Positions 37,265-45,961 of a DNA stretch of 48,550 nt are shown one piece after another (the first letter of the stretch is position 1; every line of letters starts with the position of its first letter). This DNA comes from Methylophilales bacterium 28-44-11 (lineage in GTDB: Bacteria > Pseudomonadota > Gammaproteobacteria > Burkholderiales > Methylophilaceae), in contig NCGC01000004.1 of assembly GCA_002281475.1 (NCBI GenBank), forward strand, positions 1-48,550, given 5' to 3'. The position numbers and the translations under genes were made by a program. The notes below the pieces were generated by a model. It was given only the letters and a program-made list of their open reading frames with translations. It was not told the DNA's origin and ran no database searches.

Positions 37265-37569
37265 TAAATCTCTTTTTGTATGTAATTCAATACATTTTGT
37301 ATGGCTTCAGTCATGTGAGCTTTGTTGACCCAAAAAAACACTTCCTTGCCTATTTTTTCACTTTTTAACGCGCCACTTTGATGCAACACTTTTAGATGAT
37401 GTGTGACTGCGGTCCTGCTTAAATGCGAGTGCTCCGCTATTTGTAAAATATTTAAACGTTCGTCTTTTTCAAATGCTAACAAAATGCGCTGACGCTGTGC
37501 ATCTCCTAATGCCTCAAACAGTTTGGAGATATTTTCCCATTCATTTGGAATATGAAGAATATTTTTCAT
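37264..37569 (-). CDS. ArsR/SmtB-type winged-helix regulator
   Basis: The 101 residues match the ArsR family: LFEALGDAQRQRILLAFEKDERLNILQIAEHSHLSRTAVTHHLKVLHQSGALKSEKIGKEVFFWVN, with the recognition helix SRTAVTHHLKVL. It has no cysteines, so it is unlikely to sense metal by the classic sites. It is first in the aas-lplT-sulfatase-kinase operon and probably controls it. The ATG at 37569 lies at the edge of a perfect palindrome that also covers the promoter -10; see those entries. It may sense a lipid or redox signal, unknown. Confidence 0.9.
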   Translation of the reverse strand: MKNILHIPNEWENISKLFEALGDAQRQRILLAFEKDERLNILQIAEHSHLSRTAVTHHLKVLHQSGALKSEKIGKEVFFWVNKAHMTEAIQNVLNYIQKEI

Positions 37570-37587
37570 CACTAAATAATTAGTGAT
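37568..37587. promoter_or_regulatory. Operator palindrome for the ArsR-type regulator
   Basis: Perfect 8-4-8 inverted repeat ATCACTAA / TTAGTGAT, overlapping the regulator's start codon, with one extra half-site copy (ATCACTA-like) at about 37588-37595. ArsR proteins often bind such sites in their own promoter. Confidence 0.72.
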
Positions 37588-37604
37588 GTAGTGATGTTTG
37601 TCAA
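37576..37604 (-). promoter_or_regulatory. Promoter of the ArsR-aas-lplT operon
   Basis: -35 TTGACA (37599-37604), 17-bp spacer, -10 AATTAT (37576-37581). The -10 sits at the centre of the operator palindrome. The expected start site is at or next to the A of the ATG (37569), which implies a leaderless message. Confidence 0.65.
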
Positions 37605-37632
37605 GTTTTTTATTTAGTCTACTGAAAAACCG

Positions 37633-39411
37633 TTACTGGAAATTGAGTTTGCTATAGCCTAGCAAGGTACCGGTGGCATAGGCGGTATCGACCAGAGATA
37701 TTTGATAATCACTGATGGCACGAACTTCTTTAATTTGCGCCTCACCCAGCCGGGTGAGCGTTTCAAGCACTTCGGTCATGGTACGCAAGCCCTCATTAAA
37801 TTGCTTGAGTTCTGCATCGTAGTTCACACCAGCAATTAGTACTTGTTGCCTTGCTGCCAATATACGTTGCCAATGCTGGTCTACTTGGTCAAGCGCATCG
37901 TAAATTTCTTTTTTTACAGTCAACTGCTGTAAACCCCTGGTGGCTAAGCGTTGGTTACGCTGTTGCACAGCGCGCTCTAAACGTGCTTTTCTTGCCTCAT
38001 TGGTGAACGGCATCTCAAACTTTAGGCCTATCGACCAATCATTAAATTGCTGACTCCATACGTTTTGATAACTATTGCCAATATTGTCTGCCGTATTAGA
38101 AAGTGCTCCGTATTGATAATCCAACGTAAACATTGGTAAGGTTTGATTTTCCAAATATTCAATATTGGTCATATCTGCTGCCAACTTGATTTCTTGGGCA
38201 AGTAGCTCCAAACGCCCAGCCATGGCATCATTGAGTAATTTTTGACGATCAAAGTCATACTTCAGCAGATTGGGTTGACTCACAGGTACCAACACATTGG
38301 CATCTGGAGAATCGCCAATATCGTTCAGAAAAAAGCGTAATTGGCGTTGGGCTAACTTGAGATTGGTTTCCGCCACAATCAGTGCTTCCATCCTGTCGGC
38401 CACACCAATTTGCGCACGATTAACTTCCACTGCCGCGGTTAGGCCTTCTTCCACGCGACGCTTCACCATGGCTAAGTTTTGTTGGGCATATTCGTATTGT
38501 TGCTTACGCACATCCAGTTCGCCCCAAGCTTCATACAAAGACCAATACGCTTTATCCACCATAGCAATAATACGTATGGCTTGCAGACGCGTATTGATGT
38601 TGGTCGATTGTTGCTCAAACGTTGCTATGCGAATACTGGCTTCGTTCACTTGTTTACCTGCATCTCTTAGTAATGGTTGACTAAAAGAAAATCTTAATGC
38701 ACTCCGGTATTCTTCAGTAGCAAATTTCCCAATGCTTTCTTTGCCTTCAAGCGGTGAACTCAACGTGACTGTTCCGCCAGTACGCAACGGAATTTTGATA
38801 CCGGCTTCCAAGCCTAAACTGCGCTTTTCCTGCTCAATTGTCGAAAGCTTAACGAGCTCGTTGTTGAGTGCTGGGTTGTCTGAAGTAAATTCCACTTTGT
38901 CACCCGAGACTTTAGGGGTGTCATATCTGCCATATTTAGCGTAAGCAAACACAATGTTATCAAATTTGGCTTCTTCCTCACGAGTGGAAGCGGCCGCAAT
39001 CAATGGGTCTATTTTCGCCACTTGAATGGCTAAATTATTACTTAAAGCTTGCATGCGTATATCTTCGATACTGACTTGCTGAGAAGCGCTGACGTTAACT
39101 CCCGGCACAATTCCTTTCTCTGCAGCTGGATCTTCATAGGACTTAAGGGCCTTTTGCAAATCAATCACAATGGCTTTTGGGTCAGTTTTTTTTTGTCGTT
39201 CTTGATAGCCATCAACTGCTTGCTTGAGACTGGTAGGAGGCTGCGTCGCGTAATCATCCAGCTTCAATTGCTCGTCAGTGGCTAAGCGTTTTGTCATCCT
39301 ACCTTGTAAGGTGGTCGTTTCTTCTGCAAATGAATGGGTACAAACTATTATGGCGATCAATGTCGCGATAGGTTTTGTTAGGTGCAAGGTTAGAGGAGCA
39401 TTGAACGTCAT
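37633..39411 (-). CDS. TolC-family outer-membrane efflux protein with N-terminal extension
   Basis: The 592 residues have a Sec signal peptide (about 1-29) and two TolC/OEP repeats (from about 113: VSIEDIRMQALSNNLAIQVAKIDPLIAA, and from about 410) rich in coiled-coil. Between signal and first repeat lies an extra charged segment of about 85 residues that is not part of the OEP fold, so the protein is longer than usual TolC. It would form the outer-membrane tunnel of the secretion trio encoded with the HlyD and ABC genes just upstream (9-nt gap). Confidence 0.88.
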   Translation of the reverse strand: MTFNAPLTLHLTKPIATLIAIIVCTHSFAEETTTLQGRMTKRLATDEQLKLDDYATQPPTSLKQAVDGYQERQKKTDPKAIVIDLQKALKSYEDPAAEKGIVPGVNVSASQQVSIEDIRMQALSNNLAIQVAKIDPLIAAASTREEEAKFDNIVFAYAKYGRYDTPKVSGDKVEFTSDNPALNNELVKLSTIEQEKRSLGLEAGIKIPLRTGGTVTLSSPLEGKESIGKFATEEYRSALRFSFSQPLLRDAGKQVNEASIRIATFEQQSTNINTRLQAIRIIAMVDKAYWSLYEAWGELDVRKQQYEYAQQNLAMVKRRVEEGLTAAVEVNRAQIGVADRMEALIVAETNLKLAQRQLRFFLNDIGDSPDANVLVPVSQPNLLKYDFDRQKLLNDAMAGRLELLAQEIKLAADMTNIEYLENQTLPMFTLDYQYGALSNTADNIGNSYQNVWSQQFNDWSIGLKFEMPFTNEARKARLERAVQQRNQRLATRGLQQLTVKKEIYDALDQVDQHWQRILAARQQVLIAGVNYDAELKQFNEGLRTMTEVLETLTRLGEAQIKEVRAISDYQISLVDTAYATGTLLGYSKLNFQ

Positions 39412-39420
39412 GTCTTGATG

Positions 39421-40737
39421 CTATTTCATTGCCGTCTTAGGTGGCGACAGCAGTGGCGCATTATCAGGAATACGTGGCGGAAAACCATTGAGTACTCGCC
39501 ATATCTCATACCCTATGGTCACATTATCCAGTAATATCCAACCTCTAGCACTGATGCCTTGACGTAAAAAACGTGCCTCTGGCCAATCCTGTTCTTGGTC
39601 ATCAGGCACTATCATCACGCGGAAATTGCCCAAGCCGTTGTCGGTGGGATCCACAAATGCAACTTTTCCTGCAAATGTACCGACACGCACACGAGCCCAA
39701 CCTGGTACTTGTATCGCTGGCCAACCTTCAAACTCCAGACGTACCGCGCTGCCTTTTGAAATGAGCGGAGCATCTCTACCATCTACCATCAGCTCCACAG
39801 ATCTGGCTTCTGTGTCAGGCAAGATGACCAACAATGGCTGACCCTGTGCAATCATCTGGGATTGCGAATTGACCGGTAACCTGAAAATCACACCATCACG
39901 TGGCGCTACTACTTTTTGCATGTTTTGCCTTGATAGATTAATTTCAGAGGTCGTTAAACTGTTTTGACTATCGGCCAACTCGCCTTTTATTTTATTGATA
40001 ACAGCATCATTCGCATCTAATGCGACCTGCGTATCTGCACGTATTTGTTGAATTTCAACATTGGCGGACTTAGCTTCAGCCTGCGCTGAGTTATATTGCG
40101 CTTGCGCGCTGTTTTGGCTACGTTTTGCAATGATAAAGTCACGTTCTGCCACTTCCATATCGCGTTTGGAGACTAAGCCATCTTGATACAAACGTTTCAA
40201 ACGATTGATTTGGAATTCCGCTGCATCTACAGTGGCTTGTGTGGCGCTCAACGTTTCGGCGCTAGATAAGATTTTTTGTTTGGCGACATCGAGCTTATAT
40301 TGTGCGGCAGAAATTTTGGCATCTCGTGATGACACTAAATTGCGTTGTTGTAGTTCGTAAGACTGTAACTCACTCTCTTTTGCGCTGAGTTTGGTGCGCA
40401 AATTGTCACGTTGCGCTTGTAACCGTTCTTTAAACATCGGGTCAATATCACTAATTTCCAATAATGGATCACCCTTATTTACCTTTGATCCTTCTTGCAC
40501 ATACCATTTGCTAATGACACCATTGAGTGGCGCATCAATACTCTGTACGCGTTCAGAAGGCGCAAACGCAGTAACTTTGCCCATGGCTGTCACGTTTTGT
40601 TGCCATGGTAAAAATAAAGCGATAAAAGGAATTAAGAAAAAGGTGAAGCCAATCACTTTGATATATTTTGAGACGTGCGCTGGCGTTTTGGCTAAGTTGA
40701 GGGTATCGGCAAAAAATGTGTTGTTAGGCAAAGCCAT
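39421..40737 (-). CDS. HlyD-family periplasmic adaptor
   Basis: Membrane fusion protein of 438 residues: one inner-membrane helix (about 28-48), lipoyl half-motif (APLNGVISKWYVQEGSKVNKGDPLLEI), a long coiled coil (about 110-270), second lipoyl half (VVAPRDGVIFRLPVNSQSQMIAQGQPLLVI) and a beta-barrel domain. It would link the ABC protein to TolC. The start overlaps the ABC gene stop by one base (TAATG). Confidence 0.92.
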   Translation of the reverse strand: MALPNNTFFADTLNLAKTPAHVSKYIKVIGFTFFLIPFIALFLPWQQNVTAMGKVTAFAPSERVQSIDAPLNGVISKWYVQEGSKVNKGDPLLEISDIDPMFKERLQAQRDNLRTKLSAKESELQSYELQQRNLVSSRDAKISAAQYKLDVAKQKILSSAETLSATQATVDAAEFQINRLKRLYQDGLVSKRDMEVAERDFIIAKRSQNSAQAQYNSAQAEAKSANVEIQQIRADTQVALDANDAVINKIKGELADSQNSLTTSEINLSRQNMQKVVAPRDGVIFRLPVNSQSQMIAQGQPLLVILPDTEARSVELMVDGRDAPLISKGSAVRLEFEGWPAIQVPGWARVRVGTFAGKVAFVDPTDNGLGNFRVMIVPDDQEQDWPEARFLRQGISARGWILLDNVTIGYEIWRVLNGFPPRIPDNAPLLSPPKTAMK

Positions 40738-42395
40738 TAAGCACGCTCCTTTTGCTGCGTTAACAGTAATGTCATATCAAACTGTTGCGCAATCGATGCG
40801 AATCGTGTTGTAACGATCAGCATCCATGCTTGCTTATGACTAGTCAGTAACAGTATCACTGCCTCTAACTCAACTTCATCTAAGGTATCCAACAGGCCAT
40901 CAATAATGAGCATGCTAGGCTTGCCTACAATAGCTCTCGCAAGCATGAGGCGTTGCAATTGGGTGGTGGAAAGGGGTGCACCAAATGCGGTTAATTCGGT
41001 ATCAAGGCTTTTCTCTAAGTTCGCAAAATCACTGAGCAGACCCAGTTCTGCCAATACTTCATTGATTTCGGCCAATGTAATTTCAGAACGACCAACACGA
41101 ATATTTTCTAAGATGGTACCTTCTAAAATTTCCACCCTGCTGGCAATACCAATCATATTCCGTAAACGTGTTTGGTTAAGTTGACGTAAGTCCATCCCAT
41201 TATAAGAAATATGACCTACAGAGGGTGCGCGTAATCCCAATAATATCCCTACCAAAGTGGATTTACCTGCACCCGAAGCACCCAGTACGGCCAAACTTTG
41301 GCCTTTGTTGATGCTAAAACTCAAGTCTTGAATCGGTTGAATCCTTGGGGAGTAACCAAAACTCACTTCATGTGCAATTAAAGTATTGATGGCGGTATTT
41401 TCAATGACATGTTCACCGATAGTTTCTTGAGGCAAGTCATTTAATACCCCAATTTTATCTAACGCTGCCAGCATGTCGTAAAAGTATTCGAGCTTACTGA
41501 TAAATCGTACAAACGCAGCCAGCACACCAAAAATAATGAGTTCTGCTGCCACAAATTGACCCAAGTTGATTTGACCTTGAATCACTAATGCGCCACCAAG
41601 CGCCAGCATGGATGTGCCAACTAGGGCATATAACAAGACTGCGCCAATATTTTGCAATAACAATGTTTTAAAATGTATCTCTCGTCTTTCTAAATATTCT
41701 TTTGCGAGATCATCCGTATGTGTAGCGGTACGTTGTGCGGCGCGGTAAAACTTAAACATATAGAAATTTCGGGCAATGGTCTCTAGCCAGGCAGCCATTT
41801 TGTACTTAGTAATGGACTCGTCAATGGCAGTCGGTATACCACGTCTACCAAGGACAAAGATGATGATCGCAAGCATCCCCACCACACCAATCACGATAAT
41901 GGCAAAATACAGGCTATAAAAAATCAGAATAAGGCTACCAATTAAGCCTTGTAAGAAAGCAGTTAAACCTACAGTAAGTAAGGTAGCAGCCGCTTTTTGA
42001 ACAGTGGAGATATCAAAGAATCGATTCATCAGTTCCACTGGGTTCTCTGAATCGTACACCGTTGTTTGTATACCTTGCGAATTCATGGCTGCGCGCACAG
42101 CTGTGCGTATAAATATACGGCGTTGTATCAGTTCAACCAAATAGGTTTCATATACATAGAGCATGCCAGAAAGTAATAACAGCGCAAACAGTATCAACGA
42201 CACAACAAATAATGGTTGAAGCACGCCACCCATGGTCACAATATTAACCAAAGCCTGAACCGCAACGGGTGTCGCAATATTGAGTAGTCCATAACCAAAT
42301 GTCAGCGCTACCAGCAAACCAATATCTTGCCGTTCGATTTGGACGATTTCTATTAATCGCTGTATCGGTGTTTTATCTGTTTGAATATTCGCCAT
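40737..42395 (-). CDS. ABC exporter with degenerate ATPase motifs (type-I-secretion-like)
   Basis: The 552 residues have a six-helix exporter domain (about 20-310) and a nucleotide-binding domain (about 335-550). Walker A is intact (GASGAGKST, 372-380). Other motifs are changed: the Q-loop Gln is replaced (IASRVEI, about 420), the signature is LSTTQ (475-479) not LSGGQ, the Walker B Glu is Gly (LIIDG, Gly500) and the switch His is Thr (IVTTR, Thr530). There is no N-terminal C39 peptidase domain. It is first of the ABC-HlyD-TolC operon. As a homodimer it should bind ATP but hydrolyse it poorly. No ribosome-binding site is obvious. Confidence 0.9.
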   Translation of the reverse strand: MANIQTDKTPIQRLIEIVQIERQDIGLLVALTFGYGLLNIATPVAVQALVNIVTMGGVLQPLFVVSLILFALLLLSGMLYVYETYLVELIQRRIFIRTAVRAAMNSQGIQTTVYDSENPVELMNRFFDISTVQKAAATLLTVGLTAFLQGLIGSLILIFYSLYFAIIVIGVVGMLAIIIFVLGRRGIPTAIDESITKYKMAAWLETIARNFYMFKFYRAAQRTATHTDDLAKEYLERREIHFKTLLLQNIGAVLLYALVGTSMLALGGALVIQGQINLGQFVAAELIIFGVLAAFVRFISKLEYFYDMLAALDKIGVLNDLPQETIGEHVIENTAINTLIAHEVSFGYSPRIQPIQDLSFSINKGQSLAVLGASGAGKSTLVGILLGLRAPSVGHISYNGMDLRQLNQTRLRNMIGIASRVEILEGTILENIRVGRSEITLAEINEVLAELGLLSDFANLEKSLDTELTAFGAPLSTTQLQRLMLARAIVGKPSMLIIDGLLDTLDEVELEAVILLLTSHKQAWMLIVTTRFASIAQQFDMTLLLTQQKERA

Positions 42396-42498
42396 GTTTT
42401 ATATTGTTATTGAGTACGTTTGTACTGCTTAATTTAGCACCTGTGGTATGTCGAGGCGCAACGCATTTAGTTCCTTGTGTTTACAATTTGTTACACAA

Positions 42499-42527
42499 AA
42501 AAAACGGCTCTAAAAAGAGCCGTTTTT
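42499..42527. terminator. Intrinsic terminator after amt
   Basis: AAAACGGCTCT / AGAGCCGTTTT with loop AAAA, flanked by A and T runs; ends the porin-glnK-amt operon on the minus strand, 25 nt after the stop. Confidence 0.92.
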
Positions 42528-42551
42528 ATGATTGCTACGACTTAATGATGA

Positions 42552-44081
42552 TTAAGCGTGGTATGCGCGCTCACCGTGTTCTGTTGTATCTAAGCCTTCA
42601 CGCTCAGATTCTTCAGACACACGTAAACCAATCAATACATCCACAATTTTAAGTGCAATGAATGATACCACTGCTGACACAACTACGGCTGTTACTACAG
42701 CATAAATTTGTGCTGTCATTTGCGCACCGAAATCATAGGCAGCAACACCGTTAGCCACGTAGTCAACTACACCTGCGCCACCTAAGGCTGGGTTTACAAA
42801 CACACCCGTTGCCAAAGCACCGAAGATACCGCCGACTGCATGCACACCAAACACATCTAATGCGTCATCGTAACCAAGCATGTATTTCACTTTTGTCACA
42901 AAGAAGTAGCAGATAGGTGATACTAAGAAGCCAATAATGATTGCACCGACTGGTCCCACAAAACCACAAGCTGGCGTAATAGCAACCAATCCAGCAACTG
43001 CACCAGACGCTGCACCTAACATTGAAGGTTTAGATTTACCGAACCACTCCACAAACATCCATGACAATGTTGCAGCTGCAGTTGCGATGGTTGTGTTGAT
43101 TAATGCCAATGCTGCGTAGCCGTTTGCTTCTAAGTTTGAACCAGCATTGAAACCGTACCAACCCACCCATAGTAATGAAGCACCTACCATGGTTAATGTT
43201 AAGCTGTGTGGCGTCATGGATTCTTTACCGTAACCGATACGTTTACCTAATACAAAAGCAGCTACTAAACCAGCCACACCCGCATTGATATGCACTACTG
43301 TACCACCTGCAAAGTCAAGTGCACCTTTTGCCCATAACCAACCTGCATTCGCCACTACAGTCTCTAAAGAAGCTGCATCGGTAATTGCATCTGGACCGTC
43401 CCAATACCAAACCATGTGTGCCATTGGCAAGTAAGCAAAAGTGAACCAAATAGCCATAAAAGCAAGTACTGCTGAAAACTTCATACGTTCTGCAAATGCA
43501 CCGATAATCAACGCGGGTGTAATTGCGGCAAAGGTTAATTGGAACGCTACAAATAGGTACTCAGGAATATAAACACCCTTACTAAATGTTGCAGCAATAG
43601 ACTCTGGTGTTACGCCAGCCAAGAATGCTTTACCAAGGCCACCAAAGAATGGGCTTCCGCCAGTAAATGCAACGCTGTAGCCATACACTGTCCATAACAC
43701 TGCCATCAGTGAGAAAATCACAAATGTTTGCATTAATACAGACAACATATTTTTTTGGCGTACTAAACCACCGTAGAACAAAGCCAAACCAGGAATCACC
43801 ATTAAGGTCACCATGATTGTCGCCACGATCATCCAAGCATTGTCGCCTTTGTTAGGCACTGGTGTTGGTGCAGCGGCTGCTTCTGCAGGTGCCGCTTCAA
43901 CTGGCGCTGCTTCTGCTGCAGGTTCAACAGCGGGTACTGCCTCAGCAACAGCTTCTGCTGTGTCTGCTACAGATTCCATGGTTGCTTCAGCCTCTGCTGG
44001 CATGTCCTCAGCAAAACTGTAAGTGGTAGCGCCTAAGCCAAATAGGGCCACTAATGATAAAACAGAAAGAAATTTTTTCAT
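42552..44081 (-). CDS. amt: Ammonium transporter with Ala/Glu/Pro-rich periplasmic N-terminus
   Basis: The product has 509 residues. The ATG at 44081 follows GAGGGG and starts a Sec signal peptide (KKFLSVLSLVALFGLGATTYSFA), then about 65 residues rich in Ala, Glu and Pro, then the Amt fold of 11 helices (DNAWMIVATIMVTLMVIPGLALFYGGLVRQKN, GDGVHAVGGIFG-like DVFGVHAVGGIFGALATGVF). Conserved pore histidines lie in the HMVWYW and GVHAVGG segments. Takes up NH4+ and is gated by GlnK, encoded directly upstream (13-nt gap). Confidence 0.95.
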   Translation of the reverse strand: MKKFLSVLSLVALFGLGATTYSFAEDMPAEAEATMESVADTAEAVAEAVPAVEPAAEAAPVEAAPAEAAAAPTPVPNKGDNAWMIVATIMVTLMVIPGLALFYGGLVRQKNMLSVLMQTFVIFSLMAVLWTVYGYSVAFTGGSPFFGGLGKAFLAGVTPESIAATFSKGVYIPEYLFVAFQLTFAAITPALIIGAFAERMKFSAVLAFMAIWFTFAYLPMAHMVWYWDGPDAITDAASLETVVANAGWLWAKGALDFAGGTVVHINAGVAGLVAAFVLGKRIGYGKESMTPHSLTLTMVGASLLWVGWYGFNAGSNLEANGYAALALINTTIATAAATLSWMFVEWFGKSKPSMLGAASGAVAGLVAITPACGFVGPVGAIIIGFLVSPICYFFVTKVKYMLGYDDALDVFGVHAVGGIFGALATGVFVNPALGGAGVVDYVANGVAAYDFGAQMTAQIYAVVTAVVVSAVVSFIALKIVDVLIGLRVSEESEREGLDTTEHGERAYHA

Positions 44082-44094
44082 GTCCGTGCCCCTC

Positions 44095-44508
<414 letters not shown>

Positions 44509-44512
44509 CTAC

Positions 44513-45457
44513 TTAAAACGTACGACCTACGGTTACTACAAAGCGTCCATCATTCAGGTTTTTAGTCTCTGAACTGGCATTAAAGCTTGATCCACCATAA
44601 CCTTTATCAGACCAGTAGCTGTTATTACTTGAATCTACCCAATAAAGACCTGCATTAAAACCTTCGGCGTTAGCAATTTTGAACGATTTACTTAAACCGA
44701 TTTTCCAGTCTGTGTAATCCGGACTAGTGCTTTCAGTTGTTGCAGAAGGCAATTGTCCAGAGCTTGATACGTAATTAACATCAAGTTCACCAGCCACATT
44801 CAAACGACCAACGTGACCAATTAATGTTAGGCCCCAAACTGGCAATGGATATGCTGCATTTAACTCAATGTAAGTAGAGCCACTAGTGCCTCCATCCCAA
44901 CCTGTTTTTCTTTCAGCACCAAACCAATCACCCAAGGTGACTGAAGCTTTAGCACTTAACCATTTGTATGAGATACCAACGTTGGCTTCATAAGTATCCC
45001 AGCGACCACCTTCTGGGGTTTGGTCTGGTGTACCTAAATAGTTATATTTTTTCCAACTACCACCCGGATAAAAATAACCAATAACACCCACAGAATAACC
45101 CAATCCTTCGACTGCAGAAATGGAACCGTTATAGCCAGCATAGGCATCTAACTCAACAGAAGCATCTGGAAATGTGTTGGGTGAAACATTTGAACCCCAC
45201 ACACCAGCAAAAAATCCGCTTGAGTGGGCAATATCAAAACCACCTTGAACTGCAGGCTTGTGCCATGATTGTGAAATACCACGTGTGTAGTAATCAGATA
45301 CAAAACCGATATTAGAAGTTGCAGTCCAAGATGATGCTGGCTCTGCTGGAGCAGCAGCTTCAGCTGGTGCAGCCTCTGCAGGTGCTTCTTCCGCATAAGC
45401 AATGTTTGCCATTGCAAATGTGCCTAATACAGCGGTTAGTAAAAGTGATTTGCGCAT
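44513..45457 (-). CDS. TorF-family putative porin
   Basis: The 314 residues have a Sec signal peptide (MRKSLLLTAVLGTFAMANIAYA), a short Ala/Glu/Pro-rich linker, then an outer-membrane beta barrel of the TorF/Gcw_chp type (TSNIGFVSDYYTRGISQSW, YEANVGISYKW) ending in aromatic Phe (VTVGRTF), as outer-membrane proteins do. Genes of this family commonly precede glnK-amt in betaproteobacteria, suggesting ammonium or amine entry. First gene of the sigma-54-dependent operon; AGGGGAA ribosome-binding site. Confidence 0.88.
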   Translation of the reverse strand: MRKSLLLTAVLGTFAMANIAYAEEAPAEAAPAEAAAPAEPASSWTATSNIGFVSDYYTRGISQSWHKPAVQGGFDIAHSSGFFAGVWGSNVSPNTFPDASVELDAYAGYNGSISAVEGLGYSVGVIGYFYPGGSWKKYNYLGTPDQTPEGGRWDTYEANVGISYKWLSAKASVTLGDWFGAERKTGWDGGTSGSTYIELNAAYPLPVWGLTLIGHVGRLNVAGELDVNYVSSSGQLPSATTESTSPDYTDWKIGLSKSFKIANAEGFNAGLYWVDSSNNSYWSDKGYGGSSFNASSETKNLNDGRFVVTVGRTF

Positions 45458-45517
45458 TATTAATTCCCCTCGTTACAAAAAAAAGGTACAACAAAAAAGA
45501 TACAACATAAACGCTTG

Positions 45518-45534
45518 AGCAAAACGCATGCCAA
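45518..45534 (-). promoter_or_regulatory. Sigma-54 promoter of the porin-glnK-amt operon
   Basis: TTGGCATGCGTTTTGCT on the minus strand matches the -24/-12 consensus, with GG and GC exactly 10 nt apart. The start would fall near 45507, about 50 nt before the porin ATG. Confidence 0.78.
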
Positions 45535-45627
45535 CAATTAAAAACATGAATAATCATGTAGTTACGATTATATTGTTATGTTGATAATAAGCAAATTTGT
45601 GTAAGCAATTGATTATAAACGTATTAA

Positions 45628-45644
45628 TGCACCAATTTGATGCA
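45628..45644. promoter_or_regulatory. NtrC-like enhancer site
   Basis: TGCACCAATTTGATGCA is close to the NtrC consensus (TGCACCN5GGTGCA); it lies about 100 bp upstream of the sigma-54 promoter, normal for an enhancer. Confidence 0.68.
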
Positions 45645-45654
45645 AAAAAGCACA

Positions 45655-45682
45655 TTGCAGATCCTTTAAACAGTGCTAAAAT
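45655..45682 (+). promoter_or_regulatory. Sigma-70-type promoter of ubiK-comM
   Basis: TTGCAG (45655-45660), 16-bp spacer, TAAAAT (45677-45682), 24 nt before the ubiK ATG. Confidence 0.65.
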
Positions 45683-45706
45683 GTCATTTATTAAGGAGAA
45701 ATAACC

Positions 45707-45955
45707 ATGTTTAATTCCGTGTTTTTACAAGAATTATCTATAAAAATCAAAGAGTTGATAAAAAGCAGTCCTGCAAGTGATTTAGAAAGGAATATTCACG
45801 CACTAATTCAGGGCGCACTCACCAAAATGGAGCTTATTTCGCGCGAAGAGTATGATGTGCAAACAGAAGTGCTTAAACATACGCGAGAGAAGCTCAATGC
45901 CTTGGAAAAAAAACTTGAATCACTTGAGGATTTGTTGCAAAAAAGTCACAAATAA
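45707..45955 (+). CDS. ubiK: UbiK-family ubiquinone biosynthesis accessory factor
   Basis: The 82-residue protein (BMFP/YqiC family) has an amphipathic N-terminus and a C-terminal coiled coil (LKHTREKLNALEKKLESLEDLLQ). UbiK binds UbiJ and the soluble ubiquinone biosynthesis complex. GLISREEYDVQ-like sequence (LISREEYDVQTEVL) is the family block. Strong AAGGAG. comM follows after 6 nt. Confidence 0.92.
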   Translation: MFNSVFLQELSIKIKELIKSSPASDLERNIHALIQGALTKMELISREEYDVQTEVLKHTREKLNALEKKLESLEDLLQKSHK

Positions 45956-45961
45956 TCTGCA

